A stretch of 64,000 bases of DNA from Anolis sagrei (taxonomy: Eukaryota; Chordata; Lepidosauria; Squamata; Anolidae): assembly GCF_037176765.1 (NCBI RefSeq), contig NC_090023.1:99557366-99621365 (forward strand), given 5' to 3'. Made by a program: the position numbers and the translations under genes. Positions 35,193 to 47,111 of this stretch are shown one piece after another; the stretch's first letter is position 1, and every line of letters begins with the position of its first letter. A model generated the notes under the pieces. The model was given only the letters and a program-made list of their open reading frames with translations, had not been told where the DNA came from and made no database searches.

Positions 35193-35490
35193 GCCCTTCC
35201 ACACAGCTCTATATCCCAGAATATCAAGGCAGGAAATCCTACATTATCTAAGTGTGGACTCAGATAACCCAGTTCAAAGCAGATATCATGGGATTTTCTG
35301 CCTTGATGTTCTGGAATATAGGGTTGTGTGGAAGGGCCCTGGGTTATCTGAGACCACACTCAGATAATGTGGGATTTCCTTCCTTGATATTCTGGGATAT
35401 AGGGCTGTGTGGAAGGGCCTCAGATAACCCAGGGCCCTTCCACACAGCCCTATATCCCAGAATATCAAGGAAGGAAATCCCACATTATCT
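35193..35490. repeat. Back-to-back palindromic MITE copies
   Basis: The motif cccttccacacagc and its inverse gctgtgtggaaggg occur alternately, with ccctatatcccagaatatca and its inverse between them. At least three arms lie within 300 bases, so either strand can fold into long hairpins. Confidence 0.8.
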
Positions 35491-35491
35491 G

Positions 35492-35932
35492 AGTATTTAT
35501 TTATTTACCCCACCCTTCTCAACCCCCAAGAGGGGGGACTCAGAACGGCTAACACTGGCAATGCCCCAATATCACAGTAAAAATCAATATAAATCTATAA
35601 ATACACAATAAATTAAAACAATAGCATTGGTTATACAATCATATAGCTGTTTCCATTATTATAACAATCATATGATATAGTTCAATGTCCAAAGTGCCGT
35701 TATGCCTGCTAGCCAAAGGCCTGGTTCCACAACCATGATTTCAGTTCTTTCCTAAAGGAAAGTGGGGAGGACACTGATCTAATCTTGCAGGGGAGCAAGT
35801 TCCACAAGCGGGGGGTCACCACCAAGAAGGCCCTCTCCTTCGTCCCCACCAGATGCATTTGCGAGGCTGGCAGGACTGAGAGCAGGGCCTCCCCGGTGGA
35901 TCTTAAACTATGAGGTGGGGCATAGAGTATGG
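35492..35932 (-). mobile_element. L2-type LINE 3' end
   Basis: On the - strand it encodes VGTKERAFLVVTPRLWN and a KELKSWLWNQAFG-like C-terminus. It ends at 35492 with tatttatttatttaccccac, which is the reversed 3' tail. It sits between two palindromic MITE blocks. Confidence 0.75.
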
Positions 35933-35937
35933 ATTTA

Positions 35938-36230
35938 GGGTCCTTCTACACAGCCCGATAACCCAGAATATCAAGGCAGAAAATCCCACAATATCTTCTT
36001 TGAACAGGGTTATCTGAGTCCACACTGCCATATATTCCTGTTCAAATCATAAAATGTAAGTTTATTCAGCTGTGTGGAAGCGACCTTAGATAACGCAGTT
36101 CAAAGCAGATATTGTGGGATTTTTCTGCCTTGATATTCTGAGATATAGAGCTATGTGGAAGGGGCCCCAGTTCAAAGCAGATATTGTGGATTATCTGCCT
36201 TGATATTCTGGATTATATAGCTGCGTGCAA
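35938..36230. mobile_element. Palindromic MITE copies (CCTTCCACACAG family)
   Basis: gcccgataacccagaatatc at the left and several inverse arms (tgccttgatattctgagata, tgccttgatattctggatta) at the right. Confidence 0.65.
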
Positions 36231-36234
36231 GGGC

Positions 36235-36428
36235 CATAGCTGACTGGGTTATGGGACCATGGGAGTTGTGGTTTAATAAAATCTTTGGCCTTTTCTGCCA
36301 AAGAGTGCTGGTGTTTCAACAAATTACAACTTCCCTGATCCCATAGCGTTCAGCCATGGCAGTTAAAAGGGATGACAATCTGCATTCATTCTATAGTATA
36401 GCTTCACCGTAGGACCCCTTCTACACTA
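36235..36428. mobile_element. Palindromic MITE fragment (TGCATCTACACTGTA family)
   Basis: Interior matches 40688-40908 and 47112-47332 (ccttttctgccaaagagtgc, ccatggcagttaaa). It is cut at the right by the CR1 3' end. Confidence 0.5.
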
Positions 36429-38392
36429 TCATAGAATCATAGAATCATAGAATCATAGAATCAAAGAGTTGGAAGAGACCTCATGGGCCATCCAGTCCAA
36501 CACCCTGCCAAGAAGCAGGAATATTGCATTCAAATCACCCCTGACAAATGGCCATCCAGCCTCTGCTTAAAAGCTTCCAAAGAAGGAGCCTCCACCACAC
36601 TCCGGGGCAGAGAGTTCCACTGCTGAACGGCTCTCACAGTCAGGAAGTTCTTCCTAATGTTCAGATGGAATCTCCTCTCTTGTAGTTTGAAGCCATTGTT
36701 CCACGTCCTAGTCTCCAAGGAAGCAGAAAACAAGCTTGCTCCCTCCTCCCTGTGGCTTCCTCTCACATATTTATACATGGCTCTCATATCTCCTCTCAGC
36801 CTTCTCTTCTTCAGGCTAAACATGCCCAGTTCCCCAAGCCGCTCCTCATAGGGCTTGTTCTCCAGACCCTTGATCATTTTAGTCGCCCTCCTCTGGACAC
36901 ATTCCAGCTTGTCAATATCTCTCTTGAATTGTGGTGCCCAGAATTGGACACAATATTCCAGATGTGGTCTAACTAAAGCAGAATAGAGGGGTAGCATTAC
37001 TTCCTTAGATCTAGACACTATGCTCCTATTGATGCAGGCCAAAATCCCATTGGCTTTTTTTGCCGCCACATCACATTGTTGGCTCATGTTTAACTTGTTG
37101 TCCACGAGGACTCCAAGATCTTTTTCACACGTACTGCTCTCGAGCCAGGCGTCCCCCATTCTGTATCTTTGCATTTCATTTTTTCTGCCAAAGTGGAGTA
37201 TCTTGCATTTGTCACTGTTGAAGTTCATTTTGTTAGTTTTGGCCCATCTCTCTAATCTGTCAAGATCGTTTTGAATCCTGCTCCTGTCCTCTGGACTATT
37301 GGCTATCCCTCCCAATTTGGTGTCGTCTGCAAACTTGATGATCATGCCTTCTAGCCCTTCATCTAAGTCATTAATAAAGATGTTGAACAGGACCGGGCCC
37401 AGGACGGAACCCTGCGGCACTCCGCTCGTCACTTCTTTCCAAGATGAAGAGGAAGCATTAATGAGCACTCTCTGTGTTCGTCCACTTAACCAATTACAGA
37501 TCCACCTCACCGTAGTTTTGCCTAGCCCACATTGGACTAGTTTCCTTGCCAGAAGGTCATGGAGGACCTTGTCGAAGGCCTTACTGAAATCCAGGTACGC
37601 CACATCCACGGCATTCCCCGCATCTACCCAGCTTGTAACTCTATCGAAGAAAGAGATCAGATTAGTCTGGCATGACTTGTTTTTGATAAATCCATGTTGA
37701 CTATTAGCGATGACTGCATTTGTTTCTAAGTGTTTGCAGACCGCTTCCTTAACAATCTTTTCCAAAATCTTGCCCGGTATCGACGTGAGGCTGACCAGAC
37801 GGTAGTTGTTTGGGTCATCCTTTTTTCCCTTTTTGAAGATTGGGACCACATTGGCCCTCCTCCAATCTGCTGGAACTTCTCCCGTTCTCCAAGAACTCTC
37901 AAAGATGGTTGCCAATGGTTCCGAAATGACTTCCGCTAGTTCCTTCAATACTCTGGGGTGTAGTTGATCTGGCCCTGGGGACTTGAACTCATTAAGAGCG
38001 GCCAGGTATTCCTGGACGACTTCTTTCCCAATTTGGGGTTGGATGTCCTCCAATCCCTCATCCACTCCATCTTGCTGAGGTTGAAGACTCTCTTTTTGTG
38101 AGAAGACCGAGGCAAAGAAGGCATTAAGTAGTTCTGCCTTTTCCCTATCCCCTGTCAGCATTGCCCCATCTTCTCCACGAAGAGGTCCTATCGCCTCCTT
38201 GTTTTTCCTTTTTCTACTGACATAAGAATAGAAGCCCTTTTTATTGTTTTTAATGTCCCTGGCAAGTCTGAGCTCATTTTGTGCTTTAGCCTTGCGGACC
38301 TTTTCCCTACAGGTGTTGGCTATTTGTTTGAATTCTTCTTTGGTGATTTCTCCCTTTTTCCCTTTGGTGATTTCTCCCTATCATATAATCCA
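36429..38392 (-). mobile_element. CR1 LINE, 5' truncated, with 543-codon open frame
   Basis: The frame 38161-36530 on the - strand holds the reverse transcriptase: VAYLDFSKAFDKVLHDLL, VTSGVPQGSVLGPVLFNIF, and FADD in KFADDTKLGG, then the CR1 C-terminus (WNSLPRSVVEAPSLEAFK). Upstream bases to about 38392 still read as CR1, with a duplicated ggtgatttctcccttttt-type stretch at the break. The 3' end shows repeated atcatagaatcatagaatc at 36429-36460, the CR1 hallmark. The endonuclease domain is missing. Confidence 0.95.
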
Positions 38393-38437
38393 GATTGTCG
38401 GATAATCAGTTTTGAACCAGATTATATTACTCTACAC

Positions 38438-38566
38438 CAGGAACGGGCAAACTTCGGCCCTCCAGATGTTTTGGACTTTAACTCCCATAATTCCTAACAC
38501 CCAGCTGTTAGAATTTTGGGAGTTGAAGTCCAAAACACCTGGAGGGCTGAAGTTTGCCCGTGCCTG
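38438..38566. mobile_element. Short palindromic hAT-like MITE
   Basis: Starts CAGGAACGGGCAAACTTCGG, ends GAAGTTTGCCCGTGCCTG; near-perfect inverted halves. Flanks ctctacac (38430-38437) and atctacac (38567-38574) agree at 7 of 8 bases. Confidence 0.85.
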
Positions 38567-38832
38567 ATCTACACTGCTATATAATCCAGTTCAAAGCCAA
38601 TAATCTGGATTTTATATGGCAGAGTAGAAAGGTTCTAGGACTTGAGAAAGTGGCTAAGAAGGAATTGGATCGCCTATGTGATCTCTTCCAATTCTGTGAT
38701 CCCAGAGGAGAAGCTTTCTTCACTCTCTAGTGTTTATAATCAGACATAGACATTGGAAATACAATGGCATGGATGGACAATCCTGACATTAATATACAAT
38801 TATATATACTGGAGGGTCTTGTCTAGTTGATC

Positions 38833-38985
38833 TACACTGGATCTACACTGCCCTATATCCCAGTTTCTGATCCCAGGTTATCTGCTTTGAACTAGATTAT
38901 ATGAGACTACACTGCCAGATAATCCGGACTAAACAGATAATCTGGGATCAGATCCTGGGATATAGGGCAATGTCAATGGAGCCTA
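38833..38985. repeat. Palindrome (CCTATATCCCAG arms)
   Basis: gccctatatcccagtttctg at the left pairs with the inverse tgggatatagggc at the right. Related to the CCTTCCACACAG family interior. Confidence 0.65.
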
Positions 38986-39039
38986 CGTATTTCAATGCTA
39001 TGATGCTATGACTCCAAAGTATCAGGATATAGCATTGAA

Positions 39040-39590
39040 CAGTTAGGAGTTTCCATGTCATTTTCCCATTTCTATATGCCTGTGAAAGCTAGACAGTAGA
39101 GGAAGAAAACTCCTTGGGAATGTTGTGCTGGAGGCAAGTTCTACATAGAGTGCAATAAAGACCAATGAATGGGGCCTAGTAAATCAAGCCTAAAGTATCC
39201 CTAGAAGCCAAGATGACTAAACAGAGACTGTCATACTTTGGATACATCATGAGAAGTCATGACTCACTAGAAAAGATCATAATGCTGGCAAGTCATGGTC
39301 TCTCAGCTTCAGAGTGAGGCAAATCTTGCCAAATTTTTCCAAGATGGGAGTTGCCATGACTCAGGAATGAATGGAAGGCACACAACAACCATAACAACAA
39401 TATTGAAGAAGGAAGGAAGAAAAGAGGAAGACCACATTCCAGATGGATAGACTCAATCAAGGAAACCATGGCCCTGAGTCTGCAAAGCCTGAGTAGGACT
39501 GTGACTTGAAGGGCTCTCATTCATGGGTTCACCATAAGTAAAAGTTGATTTAAAGGCAATTAAGAACAACAATGGGAGGAAGAATAAACC
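39040..39590 (+). mobile_element. BovB/RTE LINE 3' end with SINE insertion
   Basis: Pieces of the RTE C-terminus (YACESWTVEE-like; RKRGRPHSRWIDSIKETMAL-like after 39400) flank a SINE tail at about 39296-39402 that ends aaccataacaacaa. Decayed. Confidence 0.6.
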
Positions 39591-39817
39591 AACAAATTGC
39601 TTGAATTAGCACATCAGAACTGTATGTTGGTAAATCTTTCCTTTAATGGAATGCCTGGACATTGGTCTTTCTGATTGAGCTTCTAGGCATTGAAAGTTCA
39701 AAACATCTGTCAAAATATTTGGGAATACACATAGCATAGTATCGGATTACAGTACATTTAACTTGGAGTAATAATGATGCAATGAAATTCCTTTTTTCTT
39801 CCTTCCTTATGCAATGT

Positions 39818-40010
39818 TGTTGTTATGGTTGTTGTGTGCCTCCCATTCATTCATGAGTCATGGCAACTCCCATCTTGGCAAGATTTGTTCAGAAGAGGTT
39901 GCCTTTGTCTTACTCTGAAGCTGAGAGACTGTGACTTGCCCTAAGTCACCTGGGGGGTTTGGCATTATGGTCTTTTCTAGGGAGTCATGACTTTTCATGA
40001 TATATCCAAA
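39818..40010 (-). mobile_element. BovB-tailed SINE, inverted relative to 39296-39402
   Basis: gttgttatggttgttgtgtg then gagtcatggcaactcccatc; the inverse of the copy at 39296-39402, about 400 bases away. Confidence 0.65.
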
Positions 40011-40249
40011 GTATTGTCATCGAGCAATTTAGAATGGCTGTGGATAGTGAGATCCAAGCCACTATGGGAAAAAGAAGCCAATATTCCAGAATAAATCTCA
40101 CCAAATTGAAGCAGAAGCCACGGAGGTATTTTTCTCTGTTCCAGCTGGAAAAGGATGACGGCTGCAGTAATCTACTGAAGAAGCAGATATACATGGATAC
40201 AGCAAAACATACATGCTATACTTTTTCCAGTTTGAAATCCAGTTCAAAG

Positions 40250-40485
40250 CAGAAAATCTGGATTTTGTACGGCAGTGTTGAAGAGCCCCTACTCTGAAGT
40301 AATGTCCACAAGGCTGTTCCAAAAAAGGCACTGAAATCAAAATGAGGACCCATATAAAATCCAGATTATCTGCTTTGAATTGGATTATACGGCAGTGTAG
40401 ACTCAGATAATCCAGTTCAAATAAAATGATGAAGATTATCTGCTTTGGTAATCTGGATTATATGGCAGTGTAGAAGGGGCCTGAG
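40250..40485. mobile_element. Palindromic MITE copies
   Basis: Repeated arms of aatctggattttgtacggca and aatccagattatctgctttg type, ending ggcagtgtagaaggggcctg. Confidence 0.6.
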
Positions 40486-40687
40486 ATAGTGAAATGCTAA
40501 TCCAGAAGTAATTGATGCAGAAGCTTCACTTCAGTTCAGTGAAGTAAGCAATTCCCAAAGTCTTCTGCCTAGAAATGAAACGCTATCATATCCAAAATAT
40601 TCACATTGTTTCCTTTTTAGTTTCCTTTTTAAATCAGAAGGAAGATTTGTACTTCCTTAAAGGAAAACATGGTATACTGGGGTCCAA

Positions 40688-40908
40688 GGGTGCATCTACA
40701 CTGTAAAAGGAATGTAGTTTGAAACCACACTGTCACGCCTCAAGGCTATGAAATTTGGGATTTGCAGTTTTGTGAGGCACCAGCACTCTTTGGCGCAGAA
40801 GGCTAAAGACCTTGTAAAGCCACAGTTCCCATGATCCCATGGTATTTAACCATGGCAGTTAAAGTATGTGAAACTGCATTAATTATATGGTGTAGCACCC
40901 CAAAGCCT
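40688..40908. mobile_element. Palindromic MITE, TGCATCTACACTGTA family
   Basis: Left end gggtgcatctacactgtaaa; interior agcactctttggcgcagaag and ccatggcagttaaagtatgt; right end attaattatatggtgtagca. Same family as 47112-47332. Confidence 0.7.
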
Positions 40909-41324
40909 TTAGGCCTTTTCTGGGAAATCCTTGTCTTTGATCTTCGAAAAGCAAATTTGCTGTGACTTAGCAATCATGTCAGAAAGACACTTCATTCATG
41001 ATCCTGTGCATTTCTTCTTCAGTATATGCAGCATATTGTCATGTGGCACCCACAAAGCCTGCACATGGCCAGTTGACATTTCTTTGGTGTGCATCCCTAG
41101 GCTCTGAGGCCTCAATCTTCTTGGTAAAAACAGGTTCCAAAGTCAAGTCATGATGAATCCAGAAGCTCCTGAAAATTACACATTTTTGCAAGGATTATGT
41201 TTCCCTTTATCCTGTGTTTCAACAACCTTTCAGCAAGAGCTGAAAAGAAAACAAGTGCCCTGGAGAAATTTATTCATCTTATTCATTCAAATCACAGTTC
41301 ACTTGGTTGACTGGATTGATAGTT

Positions 41325-41530
41325 GGATTATGACTCTGCAGACCAGGGATCAAATTTCCACTTAGCCATGGAAACCTAATAGGTGACCATGGGCAAGTCA
41401 CACTTTCTCAGCCTCAGAGGAAAGCAATGGTAAGCCATCTCTGAATAAATTTTGCCGAGAAAACCCCATGACAGGTTTACCTTTGGGCCACCATAAGTCA
41501 GAAATGACTTGAAGGCACGCAACAATAAAA
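41325..41530 (+). mobile_element. tRNA-headed SINE with BovB-type tail
   Basis: Head with gaccagggatcaaatttcca, then gggcaagtcacactttctca, and the tail ccaccataagtcagaaatga ending near aaggcacgcaacaat. Confidence 0.7.
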
Positions 41531-42259
41531 ATTCTGTGAAAAGCCAAATGAGCCAACTCTTGTAAAGCAAGAGGGGAAAATATTTGGCAATCCAGTTATT
41601 TTAAACAATAATTCCCAGAAACCTGTACAATTTACCATATTGGGTGATTTTTTTGCCATGGTACAGTACTATGAAAGATCCCATCCTGATGTAAAAAGAG
41701 GCTGCTTTCCATGTATATAGGGCAGAAAAAGCAAGTGCTTGACAAATGTTGAAATCCTGTAATGGTAAAGATGTGTTTGTATTTTTTGGCACACGATGAA
41801 AAGTCTATCGGATCACATACATTGTTATTCAACAAGTTTTATTAGTCTTGGTGAATGTAAATCAAATTCTGAATTCCAGATACCCTTTATCTCTATACCT
41901 TAGTTTATGAAATCTATTAATCAAATGTGATTTCTGCACAAAGCCAGGCACAGGGGTCATCGCCCCTTGTTAATCCGCTAAGGAATTTCCTGGGACATCT
42001 GGAAGGGCACGTCCTGAGACAAAGGTAACAATCGAGATCTGTTATGCACACTGGCTGGGTAACAGGCAATTTCCTCTGCAAAATCTGATAACCACTGGCT
42101 GGTCGACCATGGAAAACAGGAACTTCAAGGATACACATGCATGGGTCCCTTTGCCTGACATCCAAGGCTTGATCATCATCCTTTGTCTCAGGGCACCTCA
42201 TCCTCACCTTTTCCAGGAAACTTCCTCCACACCCAGCACTAGGACAATTAAAAAACAAT

Positions 42260-42670
42260 CAAAGACTTATTTGCATGGGGGGCACAGACTTTCCCAGAGC
42301 CCGCCTCCTCCCAGGAAAGCTGCCCTGCAACAGCGGATTGGTCCTCTCCAGGTCAATTCCTCTCCATCTCTTCCCCTCTACCAGGGAATCCATGCCTCGA
42401 AGCGGCAACATCATCAAGGCAGCAGCCAATAGGAGTGCGGATTCTAGCCTGTCCTTCTGGCCAATCAGGGAAAGGAGTAGGTGGAGCGGGAAGTTTTGAA
42501 TAGCTTTCAAAAGCATAAAGCCTTGCCCACTCTGTATCTGTGTATTTTTGGCACTAGCCTTGCATGTATCCCTTCTGACTGGATTGCAAGTAAAGCTCTG
42601 TTGCTGCTTTCAACCCTGGCGAGTGCGCTTTTGATTCAGAAAGAATCTTGTATAGCATATCTCTCACCAG
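42260..42670 (+). mobile_element. Possible retroviral-type solo LTR (fossil)
   Basis: A GC-richer stretch with several CCAAT boxes (on both strands), a TATA-like element near 42510, and a promoter-to-poly(A) order followed by a U5-like segment. No coding part is seen beside it. Ends are not defined, and age and family are unknown. Weak call from layout only. Confidence 0.35.
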
Positions 42671-42884
42671 GTGGAGCCCTCTATCCATGGTCTTTACTCT
42701 AAATTTGACCTCAACAGGGTATATGATATATTTCATATTACATATAAAATTAGCTCACAACATGGCCACTAAATTTAGCAACCTTCACTGGCAAGCTGAA
42801 CTTCTCTGAGTAGAGCTGAGGTAGATGATTTTGAAGTGGGAGCTTTAAGTGGATGATGCAGGAGTAGTAAAGATCCCTCAAGGC

Positions 42885-43065
42885 AGCAGATCCCATCTGA
42901 TCTTGGAACCTAAGTAGGATCAGTCCTGATTAGTCAATGAATAGAAGACAGCTGATGAATACCGGATGCTAAAGGCTATATTCCAAAGGAATACCAGCTT
43001 GGAGTATTCCTTGCCTAAGGAAACAACATGAAATCCATGGGACCACCATAAGTCAAAGGCACATG
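42885..43065 (+). mobile_element. 5S-rRNA-derived SINE
   Basis: atcccatctgatcttggaac, taagtaggatcag, aataccggatgctaaaggct follow 5S rRNA order; then ccttgcctaaggaaacaaca and a BovB-type ccaccataagtcaaaggcac tail. Confidence 0.7.
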
Positions 43066-44117
43066 CACATGGAATGTTTGGCCTTCCTGCTGCTTTGGAT
43101 TACAGTACCCACAATCCTTTATAATTGTATGGGGCTTATGTGAATTATAAGATGAGACATATGTTTCCTAACCCTGGGGCAGAATAAATGGAAGGTAGTG
43201 CATGATGGGCTTAGCAGGCATGAATCCCCAAATCTTGCAGTTGACTCCATTCCCCTTTCCATCTCTCAGCAAAGACTGGCACCCTTTTCAAAATCTGCCA
43301 TGCCTTCAGTGAATCCTCATTTGAGTCATGCTAACATAAATTGCCACCAGTCATGCAAAAACTGTCCTCTTGAATTACTAAGCTATTGTTGTTATATTCA
43401 CATGGAAAATTACTACCACTCGTTTATGTGGTGTAAAATTATAAAATCCATAGAGCAATGTGATGTGTTCCTAAAGAGACATGTGCAATTTCCTCCACTA
43501 CCCAAAAAACATCCATGCTCTTACTTGACTAGCTAAGTATCTGAATTATTTTATTCCTAAACAGAATGTGGCAATATCCAAATAGGTAGTTGATGACTTG
43601 GATCAATAACCAAATTACAGCCAGCTGCTTCACAACTAGATCCTGGTCTATCTATAGAGAAAGAAAGAGAAGTGGAGACTAGAAGGAAGGCAGAATAGAG
43701 TCCCATGTTCTGCGTCATGGTGTTTTTTCCACAGTTCCTAATCCTTGTAAAAGAATTGTTTTAAAAATATACAGCCAGATAATATACAGCCAGATTAGTC
43801 ATGAGCACTTTAGAGTAGCCTACCTCATGTTTCATATAATTCCATAAGAGAGCAGAGGCATCTGAAGACAACACAGGACAATTATGGTGTGACCTATCCC
43901 TTGTTGCTCATGCCTGACTTCCTCAGTCGATTTCATGATTAACATTATTGTATGTTGAATCCCAGGGCTATAGGAAACCATTAAAAACTGGAATGTTGGG
44001 AAACAGATGGAGAACTAATTCATTGGGCTCATAGTCAATTCACGGTGAAATCCCTTCTTCACTCAGGTGAAGTGAAGGGTGTAGTCACTGCCAAATTATC
44101 TTGAATTTAAGAAATTC

Positions 44118-44345
44118 CAAGACCCTGGCTGATTATGGAAACTAAGCAGGCGTTGGCCCTGGGGAGTACTTGGATGGGAGATGCCAATGAATACTAGGTG
44201 CTGTTTGTCAGTTCCATTCTTCAAACGATGGTTTGTCAGTTCCATTCTTCAAAATTCAGTGGTGGTCTCCCATTGAAGTACTAACTATGGCCAACCCTAC
44301 TTAGCTTCTAAAATCAAACAGGATCTGCTATTTTAGGGTATCTAG
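44118..44345. mobile_element. Two 5S-derived SINE fragments, opposite orientation
   Basis: + copy at about 44118-44205 (ggctgattatggaaactaag, gagtacttggatgggagatg). - copy at about 44260-44345 (tggtctcccattgaagtact on +). Between them ttgtcagttccattcttcaa is duplicated in tandem. Confidence 0.65.
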
Positions 44346-44728
44346 CATAACATAAATTCTATGCTATTATAATTATTGTTTTTAGTAATACATCCCCAGG
44401 CAAGCCACTATAGCTGAATGTAAGATAACCTTGTTTCCATGCTATAAGTATTTGTAGATTAGACTGCAACTGTAAAAAGAACTTGGATGACCCTGAACAT
44501 TGCACTGGCAATCATAAGCATTTTGTCAGCAGAAAACTTGGGATTGTGAAAGAAAAATAGTTTGAGGACAGTTTCACTCGAGCACTAAGTAGCAAAATAA
44601 GGATCTGAAAAAAGTAGATAAAGAAGCATCCAGCTTTAACTTTGGAAGCATGTGGTAATAGCAGTTACGGAAATTCCTGATGGCTAAAAAAGGACCATGG
44701 GAGGTTAGCAAAAGAGGAAGTGTACAAT

Positions 44729-45178
44729 TATTATTATTATTATTATTATTATTTTTATTATTTATTATTATTATTAACTTTATTTGTACCCCGCTAGCAT
44801 CTCCCAAAGGACTCGATGCGGCTTACACGGGCCGAAGCCACAAAACACAATACAATAGAAAACATAACACAGCGATAAACAAAGCAAATCAATAATTAAG
44901 CAAAATAACCACAATGACAATACATCAAGACACTATTAAAACTGGTTCGGCCAGCGCAATGGGGTACAGGGTTAAAAGTGCTGAGATGGCAGGAGGAACG
45001 TAGGATTAAAGTGTGGTGTGCAGCAATGTTAGTTGTGCTAAAGTGCATCTAGGACTTGGGATGGGGATTCCTAATCTGCGAAGGCACATCGGAACAGCCA
45101 AGTTTTTAGGTTCCTTCTGAAAACTGCCAGAGTAGGGGCCTGACGAAGCTCTTTTGGAAGGGCATTCCAGAGTTGGGG
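44729..45178 (-). mobile_element. LINE 3' end (L2-like) with (TAA)n tail
   Basis: On the - strand: WNALPKELRQAPTLAVFRRN, then KTWLFRCAFAD and stop; the 3' UTR ends in the (att)n tract at 44729-44776 (+ strand view). Confidence 0.7.
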
Positions 45179-45701
45179 GTTTGTCTACATATGTTCTGGT
45201 TTGTCTACATATGTTCCATCCAATGGGACTCATACATAGTATAGAACAGCTGCAATGCAACAACATAAAGCTGGCTGGAGAGCAGTACTAGGGAATGTCC
45301 TGGATGCCATTGTTGCTTCAATAGAAATTAGTTACATGATAATTGGCCATTCAAGAACTGATTCCATGGGCCTGTTCTTGTTAGTAATAACCAGGCGGAT
45401 TGTGCCAATACCTGCTGGAACCCTAGAACTCAGTCCTGGGAATCAAAGAATTTTAGGAAATCATGCTTACTCATTAATTTTGGATCACATGAATACATAG
45501 TCCTTTGTGACGAAACAATATGTTACAGTAATCACACATTGCAAAGACAATCATTCAATGCTGCCCTTTTGGTCGATGGAGGAAAAAAACATCTTCAAGG
45601 CCCTCAGACTGGAGTAGTCTGGATACAAAATAAATGGGAAAACATGTTACTTTACTTCCCCGATTCCCACTTTTCCATGGTTTATTTGCTAGCCTTTAAA
45701 G

Positions 45702-46172
45702 CAGTGGTTCCCAACTTTATTTTTAACCAGGGACCACTTGAACAGAGACCATTTTGACCATGGACCACTCTCTTACATTAGTACCAAAAGGGTTACAAAC
45801 CAGTTTTTGGTCAACTTTAGATTTGATTTGGTTATTTGGGGTGCTGATTCAGAAAATTTCATTGGATAGACCACATCATCTCTAGTTTCTGATACAAAAC
45901 ATGTGCCATCCAGTATTTGCCATATGCTCGCCCACAGAAAAACATATTTAATAATCTAGAGCTGATGTGGTCGTAGTAGTCTTTCGTGGGTAGTCAGCCT
46001 CTCCTCTCCTGACATCCCTGTTGCCTCGGCACTATAAGAGGGTTTGGCTAGACCAGTCGCTCTCATTGCCATGTGGTTTTGAGGCAATGGTGTAGTAATG
46101 GTGAGGCTCCAGACCATATTTTCATTCCTGGGGACCACTAGTGGTCTACGGACCACAGATTAGGAGCCACTG
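45702..46172. mobile_element. Non-autonomous hAT element
   Basis: Ends CAGTGGTTCCCAACTTTAT and the inverted GGAGCCACTG. A perfect 8-base duplication CTTTAAAG lies at 45694-45701 and 46173-46180. No transposase frame. Confidence 0.9.
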
Positions 46173-47111
46173 CTTTAAAGAATATTGTACATGAAGCCTC
46201 AAGCAAGATAGTTGAGTAAAATCTTATATTATTTTACCCTTTGAGATTTCACAGATCAAAACCAGGGCCCATGTGATGATGCAACATCAAAGTATGGTCA
46301 GGATGGCAAACATTATTATTGATAACTCTTCTAGAAATGAATTTCCCTTCCGAGGGGTAGATTTTTCTCACTTCCTGTTTCTCATCCCCATTCTTATGAG
46401 TAATTTCTAAGTTGGATGTACTGTGGTTACTGTCTGTACTGTGTATAACAGACAATCTAGATCTTCCTTTCATTTTATCCCATCCATAGTCTAATCTCTA
46501 ATTCCAAAAGCCTTCTTTCAACAACAGTCAGAAGCCATCTGTTCCATCTGCGACATCCCAATGGATGGGAAGGAGAAGAGAAAGAGCAACAAATTGGGCG
46601 TAGAAGAGAGGTCAGCCCCATGGATATTTGGTGGGAGCCAGAATCACCATTCTATATTCAGTCCTTGCTTCTAACCAGCTTCAAATCAATCAATTCACCC
46701 TTTGAAATTATCTATGAAATACAAAATCCACCCTTTGAGATTAGCTGAAACTTGGGGGGGGGGGGGAGGACATATCCCCCTAGACCCCCCCCCCCCAACA
46801 TCTGGCCAGGCACTTCTAGGAACTACAGTCCATTTTCCTCAAAAGCTTCACCACTCACAGAGCATAATCCTATTTCTGTGAATAAAGGTTTAATTCTGCC
46901 GAAGACGGTTGATTCCAGAGAATAATGCGAGATAAAACCTTTAAATTGCTAGTTTGAATTAAATCAATAACTATTACTGAAGGCTTTCAAACTACTTATA
47001 CAGAAGTAGTTTGTGCCCCAAGGCACAATGGAACAGATAACTGCAGATAATGTATTATGTAACAGCCTTTTAAGAAACCCAGCTCAGGGGAAAGTTAACA
47101 CATTTAACATA
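46173..47111. other. Intergenic, only a homopolymer pair noted
   Basis: A run of about 14 G near 46755 and a run of about 13 C near 46785 face each other and could pair as a hairpin. Otherwise nothing recognised. Confidence 0.5.

Noticed and set aside
35193-35490. CRISPR-like or satellite array
   Set aside because: Units alternate in orientation and are not evenly spaced; they are fold-back MITE arms in a vertebrate genome.
36530-38161. 543-codon open frame as a host gene
   Set aside because: It has reverse-transcriptase motifs and the CR1 3' repeat; it is a LINE.
42109-42432. 107-codon frame as a gene
   Set aside because: Proline- and serine-rich low-information frame across a possible LTR fossil; no protein signature.
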